From assembly GCF_932294415.1 (NCBI RefSeq), contig NC_065539.1, forward strand, positions 49,991,501 through 50,055,500: DNA of 64,000 nt. The letters are read 5' to 3'. The notes beneath the pieces are model-generated. The model did not search any database, was not told the DNA's origin, and saw only the letters and a list, made by a program, of their open reading frames with translations. A program made the position numbers and the translations under genes. Origin of the DNA: Quercus robur (lineage: Eukaryota > Streptophyta > Magnoliopsida > Fagales > Fagaceae). Within the stretch, counting starts at the first letter, position 1. Each line of letters begins with the position of its first letter. This document shows, piece after piece, positions 12,119 to 24,808 of this stretch.

Positions 12119-13831
12119 AAAAAAAAGAGGCAAAGTAATATATATTTTTTTTATCTTGCCTCTTTTAATTTAAAATCAAAATTTGAATTTAACTTGCCTC
12201 TTCTTCTTCTTCCTTTTTTTTATTTTATTTTTTTAGGTAGAATTTACCTTGCCTCTTAAGGCTTAAGGTCTTCAGTCATTTAAAGCTCTTCAACATACTA
12301 TTTCAAATAAAAAAGATCCTTATTTTGTATATAAAAAATATATCACTTTAACGATCACCTCATTCCCTGAGAAAAAGACTAACTTTAACATGAGATATAA
12401 AGTTTTGAACAATCATAAAATATGAATCAGAATGTTGAAATGGACAAAAAAGACAATCTAGAAGATTGACATTGTAGTAAAGTTTTTTTTTTTTTTTTTT
12501 TTTTTTTTTCCCTCCTTAAACCAGGTAATTATAAAATAATCTGGAACTATCACAAATGCATATTTTCCTCTCTTACATAATATCTTACATAATAATAGAT
12601 CTTACTAATTAAATTTATAATGAAACTGGGGAGCCCATAATTCATGTGAGAACGGGGAGTATATATTTATTTTAGCCCCAGAATATTCTATAATTATCCC
12701 TGTTAACCAAACTAGTGGTACTCTTTCTCATTGGTTCATGCCTTATAAGGTAGAAAGAGGGAAGTCATCTTTTCAATGTGGGATTAAGAATTCAAGCCAA
12801 GGCAAAGGCAAAAGCAAGGCAATCAAGCCAAATAGCCAAAGCCAAAGGCAAAAATTCTTGGTACCTACAATCCCCTTAAACCAATATGATGATAAATGGT
12901 ATAGCAACAGTGAGTCTCAGTGGGATTTGGGGATTAAATGATAAAATAGTTTATAATTCCGTTCATAATAATTACATATAAACAATCGCAATTAACACAC
13001 ACACACACATCATATAATACTTAGTAACGGACCGTACATATTAATAGTATTACATAAATAACTTATAAATTTGAATTATTTTTAGTTACATAATAAAATG
13101 GCTCATAAAAGTAAAATCATTCGAACCCTCTATGCTTCTAATTTTTTATAAAGCTAGATATATGATTAGGTTTTTGATGAATTATTTATATTAGACTCCT
13201 CATTTTTTATATTAAATTATCTTACTTGGCATAAAAATTTAAAAACTTAGATGAGACACCTAGTCCAAAATTAAACTCTAATTGAAATCTAATTTGAAAT
13301 GTAACTGAATTTTCTTTCAGTTTTGGTTAGCAAGGATTGCTATAAATTCCATTGAACAACCTTTCAAGAATCTTTGGGCCTCTTCTTTTCTTTCTTTTTT
13401 GCCTTTTTTTTTTTTTTTTTTTATTCCTTCCCCCCTCTTTCCTCATATTGTCCTTTTTTGCTTCATAGGACGGCAAGCATTTTAGCATAAGTAACAAAAA
13501 CAAAGGCAGCCGAAAGTTATATACTACGGGTCCTAAAGTTATAAAAAAGGTATTTGTCAATATAGTATCATCATATTTGGTAGTTAACTAGTTATTTTAA
13601 GCTTTAATTAGACCTTTTTCTTCATACTTTGACCTTCATCAAAGTCATATTTATAACTTATTCCCCATCTTTAAAAAAAAAAAAATCCTTCAAACTTTGG
13701 TTCTTTTATGGCCAATACAACTTCAATAAGTTTCTAGACATTGAAAAAAAGAAAAAATTTCTAGACATAACTTTTTTCACAAATATTTTCACAACGGCTA
13801 AGGTGATCAATTATCAATGACATATAATATA
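12119..13831. other. Intergenic AT-rich DNA, no gene seen
   Basis: Contains a T-run at 12484-12509, a small (CA)n at 12996-13008, and a CAAAGGCAAAgGC-type short repeat at 12795-12850. The frames at 12738, 13327 and 13629 have no family resemblance and are dominated by low complexity. Confidence 0.5.
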
Positions 13832-13958
13832 AGAGCATCCACATCAGTTGGTGGATACTCTTCTATAATACAAAAACTTCCTCATTTTACACATTTTGCC
13901 AAAAAACCTCCCACACCAGCTCATGTAAAACTATGTAAAGTCTTCTAAAAATTTCAAT

Positions 13959-14000
13959 GAGCTACAGTAACCGTGCATATATACACGGTTACTGTAGCTC
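13959..14000. repeat. Perfect palindrome, 17-bp arms, 8-bp loop
   Basis: GAGCTACAGTAACCGTG at 13959-13975 is followed, after catatata, by its exact reverse complement at 13984-14000. It lies in the subterminal part of the enclosing TIR element, so it is likely a structural feature of that family and not an independent regulatory site. Confidence 0.9.
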
Positions 14001-14221
14001 GTCTATACATTAGTATAATAATTTCTAATTTCACTCCTTTTTTTTTTTTCTCTCTCTTCTCCATCTGCACAACCAACGCCCTCATCATCTGCTTCTTCCT
14101 CTGATACACACACTCCCACAGACAAAATCAAAAATCAACCACAAAATCAACAACAAAATCACCCAGAGACACCACAAAACCAAACACACCCACACACGAA
14201 CACACCAACGGAGACAGAGAG

Positions 14222-14500
14222 AGTGGATCGGCGCTTGTGGCAGATCGGCGTGATTGGATCAAAGTGCTTGGATCGGCATTCTTCTCACCGTGCTTGGATC
14301 GGAGATAGAGAGAGTGGATCGGCGCTTGTGGCAGATCGGCGTGCCTAGATTGGAGTGCTTGGATCAGCATTCTTCTCGCCGTGCTTGGATTGGAGTTCTT
14401 CTCGCTGTGCTTGGATCGGAGACAGAGAGAGTGGATCGGCGCTTATGGAAAATCGGCGTGCTTGGATCGGAGTGCTTGGATCGGCGTTCTTCTCGGCGCC
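14222..14500 (+). repeat. Minisatellite of GTGCTTGGATCGG-type units
   Basis: A composite tandem array: blocks containing GAGAGTGGATCGGCGCTTrTG, GATCGGCGTG, GTGCTTGGATCGG and GCATTCTTCTCxCCGTG recur about three times with a spacing near 85-100 bp. Because the units are GC-rich and mostly stop-free, they leave a 133-codon open frame (14254-14655) rich in Trp, Ile, Gly, Asp and Arg, which I regard as a by-product of the repeat. Confidence 0.8.
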
Positions 14501-14835
14501 ATGCTCCCTGCTTGGATCAAAATTTCAAAAAGTTTGGAATAGAGAGGAGTGAAAATGTTGGAATAGAGAGGAGTTTTAGAGAAGACTCTAGAACAGAGTC
14601 TTGTAAGTGGAGAGAGAGAGAGAGAGAGGCTCGTGAGTGGAGAGAGAGGGTTTGAGATAAAATAATAATAAGAAAAGTAAGAAAATGATTATTTAAATAA
14701 AACAGATGATAGAATAGATAAACTGATGTGGGTGTTTTGTAAAAATGGGTGTGTAAAATAGAAAAAGTAGATTTTTAGTGTAAAAATGGGTGTGTATAAT
14801 ACACGAACTAATGTGGTTGCTCTAATGGTGTTAAT

Positions 14836-15272
14836 TAGGGGTGCCCATGGATTTGCTAGACCTGATTCACACAATTAATCTGACCGGGCCAAACTTGACC
14901 CAATCTGATTTGGTGGCTGTGGCGGTCGACGATGGATGGTAGGTCGAGTGGCACACAAGTTCCCTTCTCCAAAACCTGATCCACCATATCCGACTGATGA
15001 GGAACTCAAAATTTGGTGAGATCTTTGCCATGCAAGTCTCTGGCAAGATCTCAGCAGATCTCCACTAAATTTTCACAGTTTTGAGAATTGTATTGCCTCT
15101 CTTCATTGTTAGTCGTTTGTTGCCCGTGCTAACCGATCTGTCGCCACTCTTGGAGAGCTTGATCCATCTAATCCACTACACCTTGTTGGTTGACGTTAGG
15201 TTGTAGTTTTCTCCACCCAATCTATTTGGGTTGGGCACACACCCAACCCAGACTAACTCGTGGACACCCCTA
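14836..15272. mobile_element. hAT-type MITE, TIR TAGGGGTGyCC, 8-bp TSD
   Basis: The left end TAGGGGTGCCCATGG and right end GTGGACACCCCTA are inverted, and the flanks gtgttaat (14828-14835) and gtattaat (15273-15280) form an 8-bp duplication with one mismatch, typical of hAT transposons. It landed about 12 bp outside the preceding TIR element. Members of the same end-family occur at 34226-34691 and 60395-61082. It has no transposase. Confidence 0.85.
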
Positions 15273-15888
15273 GTATTAATGGAAGAATATATATGAGAAT
15301 CAATAACTTTTTTTTAAAGTAAAAAACAAGAATAATAATATTATTAAAGATATCAAGAACCAATAAGAAAGGGAGAAACACCACCTCCAACTGAAGTGGA
15401 TAAAACATGACTAAGGATGGAGAAAATGGGAATCCTTATTCTAAGATTACAAAAAATTGCCTAACTAGCAATCGCTTGGATGAGGGTTTTACTCGATCTC
15501 GCAATATGTGTGACTTTTCAAGAAGAGAAAGATTTTAAAAGCATTAAAATATCTATTTTTGTTGAGTATACACATGTAAGTAAAGTTACACGTTGACTAA
15601 TAATGAGAAAAATAAGTTGTTAATATAACATAGTTAGATCCAAACTCATAAGTTTAAAACTTTTGGTCAAATGGTATCTATATATATTATATCAACTATT
15701 CGGTTGGAATTTCTCTAAAGTTTTTAAGCCAAAAAACCTTCCAAACAAAGACACATGCTTCTAGTGCTCAAATTGAGAACCAAGCATTTAGAGTTTCAGG
15801 CAAATACCAAACTATTTGAGCCACATAATTGAAGATATACACAAATGCTCAACTCAACAAACTCCAAAGCCTTGTGACAAGACGTACT

Positions 15889-16092
15889 AGTGTGCGCTTA
15901 GGAAGCACTGAAAATTATAAGTTATTTTACTATTCAACTTATTTTTGCTACTATTCATAGGTCCTACTGTACTTTTTGGTATTATTTATAGACTCCACTG
16001 TACTATTTCAACCAATTTTTACCTTTATTTACAGTACTTTCAGTAATAAGTTTTCAGTTTAACCAAATACGCGATATCCAAACAAATCTCTA
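15889..16092. mobile_element. Degenerate MITE with xTTTGGATAyCGC-type end
   Basis: The right end, read on the minus strand, is GATTTGTTTGGATATCGC, and the left end is GTGTGCGCTTAGGAAGCACT, a diverged inverted match. The interior has repeated tactattcataGGtCCTACTGTAC-type segments seen in plant MITEs. Boundaries are approximate and no clean duplication was seen. Confidence 0.5.
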
Positions 16093-16655
16093 AGAGTCTA
16101 AACTCTCACCGGAGAAGAAAACATGACAAAGGTCATCATTGAGATATCATATACCCATTTGATATATATGTGGGGGTCCTTTTTCTTCTTTAATGAGCAC
16201 TATCATTGATAGTTTAAGCATGCGCACGTACAGTTTGTAAGCTTGAGTGGAACATAATCAGAATGAGTAGTTCTGCAAATCATTTTTCAAGGTCAATTAG
16301 GGTCCTCATTATTATGCTGTGGAGCTCACAATGTACTAATAAGCGTTGTCCTTAAGATATTATAACAGTTGCTTTGTATAAACTTTCGATATATTTAGTC
16401 AATTCATTAATCTGTTCTAAAAAGATGAACTTGTCACATCAGTAGAAGTATATGTTATCTTCGTTCTTTTCTTTAATAAACAATCATGGTTAGCCAAAAA
16501 AAAAGAGAGAAGGGATACACTTATCATTGAAAAATCAACTCAGAGATAGATTCTGGGGACGGTTGGATATAGAAATAGAGACCATATATATATAAAAAAG
16601 TGCGACAAATTTGATATGCTAAACATTTGTATTTTTCTTAGGCAACTATACGTAT

Positions 16656-17248
16656 CAAGGTTTTCAGACCCGGACCGTTCATTGAACCGTTAAAGGGAGA
16701 GGTTCAAGGTTTTTGAGGTCGAACCGAGGTCGAACCGGGGTCGAACCGAGGTCGAACCGGGGTCGAACCGTGATGACGTCATAATTAATTAAATAATTAA
16801 TTAAAGCCTAAATATAGATATTAAATTTATAAAACTAGCAAAATTGACAATATATCTATATATTTGAGGGAAATTTAATGATTTTCAAGCATATATTTAA
16901 TAATTAAATAAGAAAGTTAATAAAATAAAATAATAACCATGAAAACATTAAAATTTATGATTAATTTTTGAAGTAAAGTTTAATATCTTTGAAGGATTTT
17001 AATTATAATTTTTTTATTCCTTGTAAGAGATAGATAATTCAATTTAGTAGAATAAAATTGTAAAAAAAAAAAAATGCTAAGGGGTTGGACCGCACGGTTC
17101 TCACCGGTTCGTACGGTCCAACCCCGGTTTTAGCGGGTCACGGAATTAACAAAAAATCCGGTTCTTTATGCTTAAAAAACCGGTTTTCATCCCGGTTCCC
17201 GGTTTTCACGGTCCGACCTCCCGGTCCGGTCCGGTTCTGAAAACTATG
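16656..17248. mobile_element. hAT-type element with GGTCGAACCG minisatellite, exact 8-bp TSD
   Basis: The 8-mer atacgtat flanks the element on both sides (16648-16655 and 17249-17256). The ends CAAGGTTTTCAGAcCCGGAC and GTCCGGTTCTGAAAACTATG are inverted. The left subterminal region carries about five 12-bp units of the form rGGTCGAACCGr (about 16706-16770), and the right subterminal region is full of GGTTCxxACGGTCC and CCGGTCCGG motifs that are partly complementary to them. Repeated subterminal motifs serve as transposase-binding sites in known hAT elements; that role is inferred here. There is no coding sequence. Confidence 0.88.
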
Positions 17249-19936
17249 ATACGTATTACTACTGTATTAGCTTAAGTATATTTTGTTTAAAATAAATTAT
17301 CTTTTGGTAGTTAAAAATGTGCTTTGACTTTTTCCCTCTTGCTCTATTTTACTGCCATTTTTACGTAGAAGACTTAGGTCAACATGGTGTTTCTCTTTTC
17401 ACCATGTAGTCATAAACTCATAATCATTTCTTCTCTCATTGAGCACCACCTTGAATTTTTGTTTCAACTTTTTTTTGGTGGAGTTCCTTGAGAACTTAAA
17501 GTCACTCTAAAAAGCAATATATTGCTAAGCACAGGAACACAATTTTCCTGTGAATTTAGTCAATATACTAAAACTGAAGAAAGTGGCTGACAAGACAAAT
17601 TGCAAATTTAGTCATTTTACATGTGTGTGTGGGCTTAATCATCCAGCAAAAGGGGAGGAAAGTAAAACCATGAATCCACATAAATCTTTTATAGTGTAGT
17701 AAAATCATGAGTTTTACATTGCACGAAAAAAATACTTTAGCACTCAAATCAAGTGGACATGATACCAACTGAATAATCATTAGGAATTATATTATTTAAC
17801 ATTATCTAAAGTACCAACTTGTAGCATAATTTATGTTGAAGATTGTACAAAAAGAATATTATCAAATTAAAACTATGGCTGCAAGCTCGATGAAAAATGG
17901 AAGTCAAGAGCATAAGAGATTGCACATATATAGCAATATTTTTTTTCTCATCACTATGATGAGCTTTAGTGTGCGTGGGGACACAAAGTTGCTTTCTATA
18001 AATCAAATTTCAAATGGAAGTGGCACTAAATATAATGAGAAGAGATATAAAAAGCACGCCACAATCATAATTTTCTCTCTTAGCCAAAACCCCTCCCTTT
18101 TAATTTCCATGAATATTCAAACTCACTTGATACAAACCAATCATTCCATAAACTTTCTATGTGAGCGTGAAGCAATTCTTGATCAGCATTTGCTTTAGGT
18201 GCTTATATTAAAAGATTGATTTGATTGTGTCCCTCACATCACATAATTGCAAGTGTGTACACGTGCGCAGAGAGAGAAAGAGCCTCTAAATTTAACCACA
18301 AAAGGATTAGCTTCCCACATATCCACATAAAGCCATATATCATATATGTCATTTTGATTTAACGTTTGATATAGTTTTCATCTTTTGAGGAATCACACTC
18401 CTTCCACAAAAAAGACTCAAGAGGCAATCATGAGCAAGTCAATAATGGGGTTCACAATTTTTTCTTACTTTTTAAAAAATAGAATCCATAAACTACATTA
18501 AATAATCTTAAAGGAACCCGTGCAAAAACCCCATATCATATTAATTAATATTATGATAGTACTCGGCATTTCTAAGGGGCATACTCACCTCCATTTTAAT
18601 TTAATGAAAGGTCTGTTTTTCACTTGAGCCCACCTTCTAATTTTCATATTTCAAATTACCCCACTTCCATTTATTGCATTCATCTAAAAATTCCAATTGA
18701 ATGAACTTAATTTTGAAATTGTTAATGACCCTATTGCAATTGTCGTCATTTTTATGCAGATTCGCGGAGACTCTTGCTAAGTGCCATTTCGATGTTAATT
18801 TTTTTTATTTGTTGAAAGCTTATTTACTGATAATTGGTTAAAGTATTATTAGACTTAAAAAAAAAATAAGTGAAAGAATTTTAAAAAATCAAATAATACA
18901 AAGCTTTACCAAAGCAACAAGTATATAGGTCGTCACAAACTTGCACTCGAAAAAAAGGAAAATGGTACGAGTGATTCGAGAGTGTGTCAAGTATAAGTCT
19001 AATTAGGTTGTCAACGCCATAGTCACTAGTGAAGTCTTATTCATGGAGTCATTGTGATTTGACAATTAAATGATTAATGTATAGTACTAGACTCTTTAAT
19101 TTGGACTGCGTTTGTTTCATCATTTCAAAACATTGAAAATTCTAAAATCAAGTTTGGTTTTCATTTGATTAATAATTTCACCAGCCATTGACCCACAAAA
19201 GGCTTCCTTAACAAATCAAATAATGGAGGGAAGTGGTTTCGTGGCAAATTTTGCGACCCTGAGTAGCATTTCTAGTAAGTAGGACAAAGAAAATAATATG
19301 CTCAAAATGTCTGACAGTTCCATCCAAAAAGGAGTATTCTACCCAAACCAAGTTTTATGATTAGTGTTATGCAATATTAACAGCATTTTAAAGTTGAGTA
19401 ATATTAGAAATACAAAATTTTCACATTTTTTTTCCATAATTGTTGATATGATGATTTGTGTTGATATATTGGAGCAGTTACCCTTGTTAAAGCTACTTTG
19501 ATGCTAAATTAAAGATGTTCAAATATCATGTTAAACATATGTTTTGATACCATATTAAAGATGCTTTGATACTTTATAGATTTTTCTGTAAATGTAGGTT
19601 GATAGATCAAACTGCACAACCCTTGTTTTGTTCTTATATTACTCTTTACACTTCCGCGTCAACAATATTTTCAATATCTCCCCCAATTTGTTAAACATGC
19701 TATCACAGCATCCTTTGCATGGTATTAGAGCATCTTGAATGTTCATAATAATAATAAAAAAGAAAAAAAGAAAAAAAAAAGAGCATCTCGATTCTTGAAC
19801 AACTTTCATTTTGACGTATTCCTTACCCCACTTTTAGTATATACGAATCACACTAGATATATTAGTAATTACGAAAAATGATGTGCCCTTCAACTCATTT
19901 TCTAAAGTTTTGAGATTGTTCTCTCTTGTAATAAGT
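17249..19936. other. Intergenic, no gene or bounded repeat recognised
   Basis: The longest frame (17833-18198, plus) has no recognisable domain, and its composition follows the AT-rich background. Several short motifs recall promoters, but none sits in front of a credible gene. Confidence 0.5.
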
Positions 19937-20084
19937 GCTTAAAATTGTTGCAACTTGTAATATATATGTGACAGCCATCACATTGAGCCCTGCAATATGT
20001 GATCCCAAATGCTTAAAATGGTTGCAACTTGTAATATATACGTGACAGCCATCACATTGAGCCCTGCAATATGTGATCCCAAAT
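19937..20084 (+). repeat. Recent 74-bp tandem duplication
   Basis: Units at 19937-20010 and 20011-20084 begin GCTTAAAAT and end GTGATCCCAAAT, and differ at only a few positions (ttg/ggt, tatatgtg/tatacgtg). The near identity suggests a recent slippage event. Confidence 0.93.
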
Positions 20085-20552
20085 GACGCGGATGAACCAT
20101 CTAATTTTAATAGGACTACTTATGATTATTAATTTAAGTGATCCTCCAGTAGGCTCTAACTATATTTAATTCGTCTCACCTTTACAACGATTGAACTTGG
20201 ATCACTCATTGACTAATGAAGTTTTACTAAAGGATAACCAGACTTGAACAAGGATTTGGCCATCAACAGATGGCATATTTGGCCTATCAGATTACAAACA
20301 AGACCCAAAATAAAGCATTATAATTTAAAAGATCAGTGAAGCATAGCCAGTAAAGTAGGAATAAGTTTTTGTTTGGGTGACTAGGATTATTCCAACTTGC
20401 CTGGCTCTTGTAAATAATAACTAAGTCAAAGAATGAAGGACCATATTTAGCAAATTTTATATACTCTGAATGTTTTTTTTTTTTTTTTTTTTTCATTTTA
20501 TTTTATTTTTATATATCCGTTCTCATCCAAAAATGGTAGGTTGCACAGACAA

Positions 20553-20604
20553 AGTCTATCTTTTAACTGTTCCTAAAAAAAAAAAAAAAAGTCTGTCTTT
20601 TAAC
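20553..20604 (+). mobile_element. Micro retro-insert: 22 bp ending in poly(A), 15-bp TSD
   Basis: The 15-mers agtctatcttttaac (20553-20567) and agtctgtcttttaac (20590-20604) differ at one base and flank only tgttcct followed by about 16 A. This is the structure left by target-primed reverse transcription of an almost completely truncated transcript. Confidence 0.65.
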
Positions 20605-20739
20605 CTACTACTAACATTTATACCTATAAAATGGGTGGTCAACCTGAACCAGAGAGCCAAAACCATTAACAAGAGGAAAGAAGTAAGTTGAAACTATTCT
20701 CATCATGATATCTACGAAGGTTATTGGCATTGAGACTGT

Positions 20740-21374
20740 TATCATTAGTGGCTTGAATAGTGCACGTGAGAGTGCATAGTCCTTGTCTTGGAAGGATTTG
20801 TAAACCAAGTCCTAGTTATATTAGGACTTGTATTGCCGACTTTGTGATTTTCTCTCAAATAATATACCCTTGCCGACTTAATTAAGCAAATCTACTTCTA
20901 GATGGAGTTTGTATTGTACTCCACGACAAAAGGCCCACATCTCTGCTATATATATACTAGTTATGCGGCTATTGTTGATGAGTTATGAGTGCCGCAATAT
21001 TCGAATAGGTTTTTTATATTCTCTGGTATTTTGTATAGAGGTCTAAGGCGTGACTTTGTTCTAAAGAATTTCAGGTTTCTTTAGTCATGTGCTTTTGGTG
21101 ATTGAGAGCTCTTTTGGGTGTATTTGGAGTTTGGGTTTTGTGAGAGTGTTTTGGTACCACCTTTGTAATCTCTTTCTTTTGTTAGTGAAACTTTCTCCTG
21201 GACGCCGCCCATGGACGTAGGCCAAAAACCGAACCACGTAAATCTTTGTGTTACCATGTGATTGTTTCTTTTGTCTTTCTATTTCTATTCTGCATAAGCC
21301 CACTATTATTTGGATACACACACAAAAAATTGATATTCAAGCTTCTGCTATTCTCAACAAATTGGTATTAAAGC
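20740..21374 (+). mobile_element. LTR end plus tRNA-Met primer-binding site (retrotransposon remnant)
   Basis: The segment ends ...TTCTCAACA at 21359 and is followed two bases later by TTGGTATTAAAGC, one or two changes from the TGGTATCAGAGC primer site complementary to initiator tRNA-Met. This fits a plus-strand 5' LTR followed by its PBS. The left LTR border is not certain. No gag-pol coding follows, because at about 21393 a MITE-like sequence begins. The LTR body includes a TATA-like TATATATACTAG at about 20948. Confidence 0.6.
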
Positions 21375-21392
21375 TTTCGCTTTTACAATAGA

Positions 21393-21838
21393 GACTCAGC
21401 TCTAAGAAAATTATCATCACATGTTCTATAAATATGCCATTTTAACACATCAAAAAGACTACTTTATTATTTTAACACACTATTTTACAATTCACCGTAC
21501 ATCACATCTTTTATTCTTCAATTCTATACATTAAAATAGTATATACAAATATTAAAATAACATTAAAAAACTAGCAATATAAAAAATACAAAATGTGTGG
21601 CAGTGAATGTGTGGCTAAAAGTGTAGATAAAGAGATATTTTATTTGAGATGAGAGAGAACGATGAATAAAAAATAATAAAAACCAAATGTCATTTTCATC
21701 CGTACCATGCCAAAGATGAGATTGTATTGTAGCATGTCTCAAAATTTTTTGGCATTTAACACATCTCATGATGGTTTGTTTTTGGTGTACCAAATGCCAA
21801 ATATTTGGCATTTGGCACATCTGATGGGAATGCTCTTA
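21393..21838. mobile_element. Candidate MITE with TAAGAGCATTCCCATCAG end
   Basis: The right end read on the minus strand is TAAGAGCATTCCCATCAGAT, followed by repeated TTTGGCATTTGG motifs. The left end TAAGAAAATTATCATCACAT is a diverged inverted match. The ends belong to the GAGCATCCACATCAG group also seen at 13832. Borders are approximate. Confidence 0.5.
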
Positions 21839-22389
21839 CAACAAATAGAGTGGGATTGGTAAAGCTTCTAGGTTTGAAATCTCATCAGGATTAATGGATA
21901 TAAAAATAAATAAACAAATAAATGAAACACACGATAACTTCATGTTTTAACTTTTAAGGGTACACCACATCCACAGGGATGGTATCTCTACTTTTCCCTT
22001 CCATTTAAACCAACAGAATTAAGGGTTTGGTTGATTCTTTCTAAGGACTAATCAAAATTAACCAGCCCTAATCCCATGCATGCATATTTATCAAAATTAA
22101 TTAACCAGCCCTAATCCCACAATTTTTATCAATACTTTGATCTTAGCTCATAAAAATATCATTAATCCTTAACTTCCATGATGTTCCATTATGGTGTAGA
22201 ATTCAACCCAAGATTAATTATGGAATTTTTAAATTTATATGAAATAACTATATTACCCTTGAGCCTAATTTTTCTTTTAAAAACAAGATTTTTCATGGTT
22301 GCAAAATTGTGTGGCTATAGATCAATAGATGCTCCTCATTAGTGGAACTTACACAAATAAGTGAACACCATTCAAGGGTCAATCGACGA

Positions 22390-22640
22390 TTTGGAAACTT
22401 TTTTAATGTTCAAGGGGAAGTTCAAGTTTAGCTAATGATTCTAGATTTGGAACTTCTTAGCCATTCAAGGGGAAGCTCAAGCTTGGCTGATGATTTTGAA
22501 ACTTCATAGCCATTCAAAGAGAAGATTAATCTCAATTGATGATTTTAGAACTTCTTAGTTGTTCAAGGGGTTTGAAGTTCAAGAGGAGCCAATAATTTTA
22601 AAATTTCATAGCCATTCAAGGGGGATTTTGGATTGAGTTG
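22390..22640 (+). repeat. Diverged tandem repeat, about four units of 60-65 bp
   Basis: The phrase order TTCAAGGGGAAGyTCAAG, GATGATTyTxGA, AACTTCxTAGCCATTCAAGG recurs about four times. Units are clearly diverged. No long open frame crosses the array. Confidence 0.7.
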
Positions 22641-23280
22641 GTATTCTTGGGTTGTGAGAATGGATTTTAACCCAGTTGGATGTAATTGTAGGGAAAAAAA
22701 AATATCTGTTGAGTTTTCAACTTTTGTTGGATGTGAATTCTATATTGAAAGTTTAACCTCAAAAGGTTTAATTACAAGAAATATTTCTGTATTAATTTCG
22801 AACATTTTTGGGTGTATTGAATTTATGCAATGCTAACCTCAAAAGGTGTAATTTCAAAAAACTTAAATTTGTGGTGCATTTTTGCACCATTGTTGGGATG
22901 AATTGAGTTTTGGGACTTGAATTTGTTGTGAGCAAGATTTATGCTAGAGGATTTGTTTTTTTTTTTAAGCCTACTCTTTCTCGGCATTTTATTTTGGACT
23001 TGTTTTCTCCTCTTTTGGGCTTGAAAAGCTTTTTGGGTCCTTTAAAATTAATTATTGGGCTTTTTAGTGTTTATGAAGAGGAAAGAAGCCCAAACTCATT
23101 TTCTTTATAGTAGTGGGCTAAGGGAGGGAATTTTTTCCAACCCAAACTCTTCTTATTCTTCTTCCATTTTTACTGCCCAAACCCAAAGGGTAGGCCTGCT
23201 TTCTTTTTCTCAACTCCAACCCCAAAATTTCTTGGTCCAAATTTTAGCCTAAGGAGAGATTAAGACATATGTGACCTTTT
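22641..23280. other. Intergenic, T-rich, no gene seen
   Basis: Short frames at 22633, 22910 and 23055 show no family resemblance. A paired AACCTCAAAAGGTxTAATT motif occurs at about 22757 and 22833. Confidence 0.45.
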
Positions 23281-23848
23281 GATTTTCCAAATTTTACCAA
23301 AGGCACATTTTGATTTCGTTAAGTGCAATCACGTACAACATGCCTAACTCAAAGTCAAAGTAATTATTGTGCATAGTAATGCTTCTCCTCTTTATTAGAT
23401 AACATATCTCATTTAAAGGGGGCCAAAAAAAAAAAAAAAAAAACCCTTTATTATAATTGTCTATTATTTATATTGCATGGGAGAAGAAAATTACAACTTC
23501 TAGAATCGTCTTTGTTGACTGAACACATGACACTGCTCTTTTTTTTTTAATATAACATTACAAACAGATCAAAAGCCACAGAAAATTAAGCAACACAGCA
23601 CATGCAGAAGATAGAAAAGAAAAGAAAAGCCAATTTTAAACGAATAGTTATATATACATACATAAAATAAGAAAGAAGCAGCCACTGCGATACGCTCTTC
23701 TTCTTCTTTACGATGTGCAATTAATGACAATGTGAAGACCCACATTGCCATGGGTTGCCACTTTAAGATCGTTTTCTTCTGCGGTTTGAATTTTGTTAAC
23801 ATGAAAATTACGTGAAGCCTGTCTTGCTCATTGGTCTAGGGTGCGAAA

Positions 23849-24130
23849 TTGGGGTTAGGTCAAAGAGTGAATTTGGGCTTGGACTTTAATATATATTACT
23901 TTCAGATAGGATCACACGTCAATCACGATTTATCATTTCTATAGTTATAAATTTTTTGCCGACTAAGAATTATCAAATTATTTAAAAAGTTGGGGTTAGG
24001 TCAAAGAGTGAATTTGGGATTGGACTTTAATATATATTACTTTCACATAGGATCACACGTTAATCACGATTTATCATTTCAATAATTAAAAATATTTTGC
24101 CGACTAAGAATTATCGAATTATTTAAAATG
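23849..24130 (+). repeat. 141-bp tandem duplication
   Basis: Units at 23849-23989 and 23990-24130 both begin TTGGGGTTAGGTCAAAGAGT and contain ATCACACGTyAATCACGATT and TTTTGCCGACTAAGAATTAT. They differ at a handful of positions. A more diverged relative of the first 30 bp lies near 10215. Confidence 0.92.
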
Positions 24131-24765
24131 GCTGGCTACAAATTAAGGATATAACTTATTTACAGCACAGACAAGAGGGTGAAGCCAAAGGGGAGGGGGG
24201 GAGCGAAGGCATTTGCCCCCGAGCCACCAAAAAAATTAACACTCCTCTTTATTTATACTTTAAATTAAAAAAAAAAATTACATTTCCTTATGTTTTTTTT
24301 CATATATTTATTTTATATGTCAATATTCAATGAAAAAAATAATTTTTTTCTTCATGTTTTATCAATATTTCTAAGGTTTCAAAAGTTATAAAAGGAAAAC
24401 AAATATAGGAAAAAAGAAAAAGAAAAGTAAATAAGCAAAAGTTTTAATTGAAAATATTTTTATTTTTATTTCTTTTACATTTCAAAAGTATTAAGAGTTC
24501 AAATTAGTTATGTAATAAGTTATTATTTTTAATAAAATGGGTATGTAAGTAATAAAATTAAAATATAATGATAAAATAGGATCCGTAATTTGATATTTGA
24601 TGTTGTTTTAAGTTAACTCTAAAGTTTTATATGCACAAGACATGTGGTTAAGACTGTTATAAAAATCGACATATGTTTTACTTCAGGTTTATCTAAGTAC
24701 TAAAAATAACATGAGAATTATTATCAGTAAAATTTTGACCATGAAAAAAAAAAGTACAATACAAT

Positions 24766-24808
<43 letters not shown>

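Larger units (their letters stand above)
13832..14823. mobile_element. TIR element (AGAGCATCCACATCAG type) with internal minisatellite
   Basis: The left end AGAGCATCCACATCAGTT and the right end AAcTAATGTGGTTGCTCT are inverted copies about 990 bp apart. Such GAGCATCCACATCAG ends are common in plant non-autonomous DNA transposons. Just inside the left end is a perfect 17-bp palindrome (13959-14000). The interior carries a GC-richer tandem repeat at 14222-14500 and a purine-rich (GA)n stretch near 14610. The target duplication could not be resolved, so the superfamily is open. Confidence 0.65.

Noticed and set aside
17833-18198. 121-codon plus-strand open frame
   Set aside because: No domain or signal organisation; composition follows the AT-rich background, and short opposing frames overlap it.
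22390-22640. CRISPR-like spaced repeat
   Set aside because: The units are diverged over their whole length with no constant repeat and unique spacers, and this is a plant nuclear sequence.
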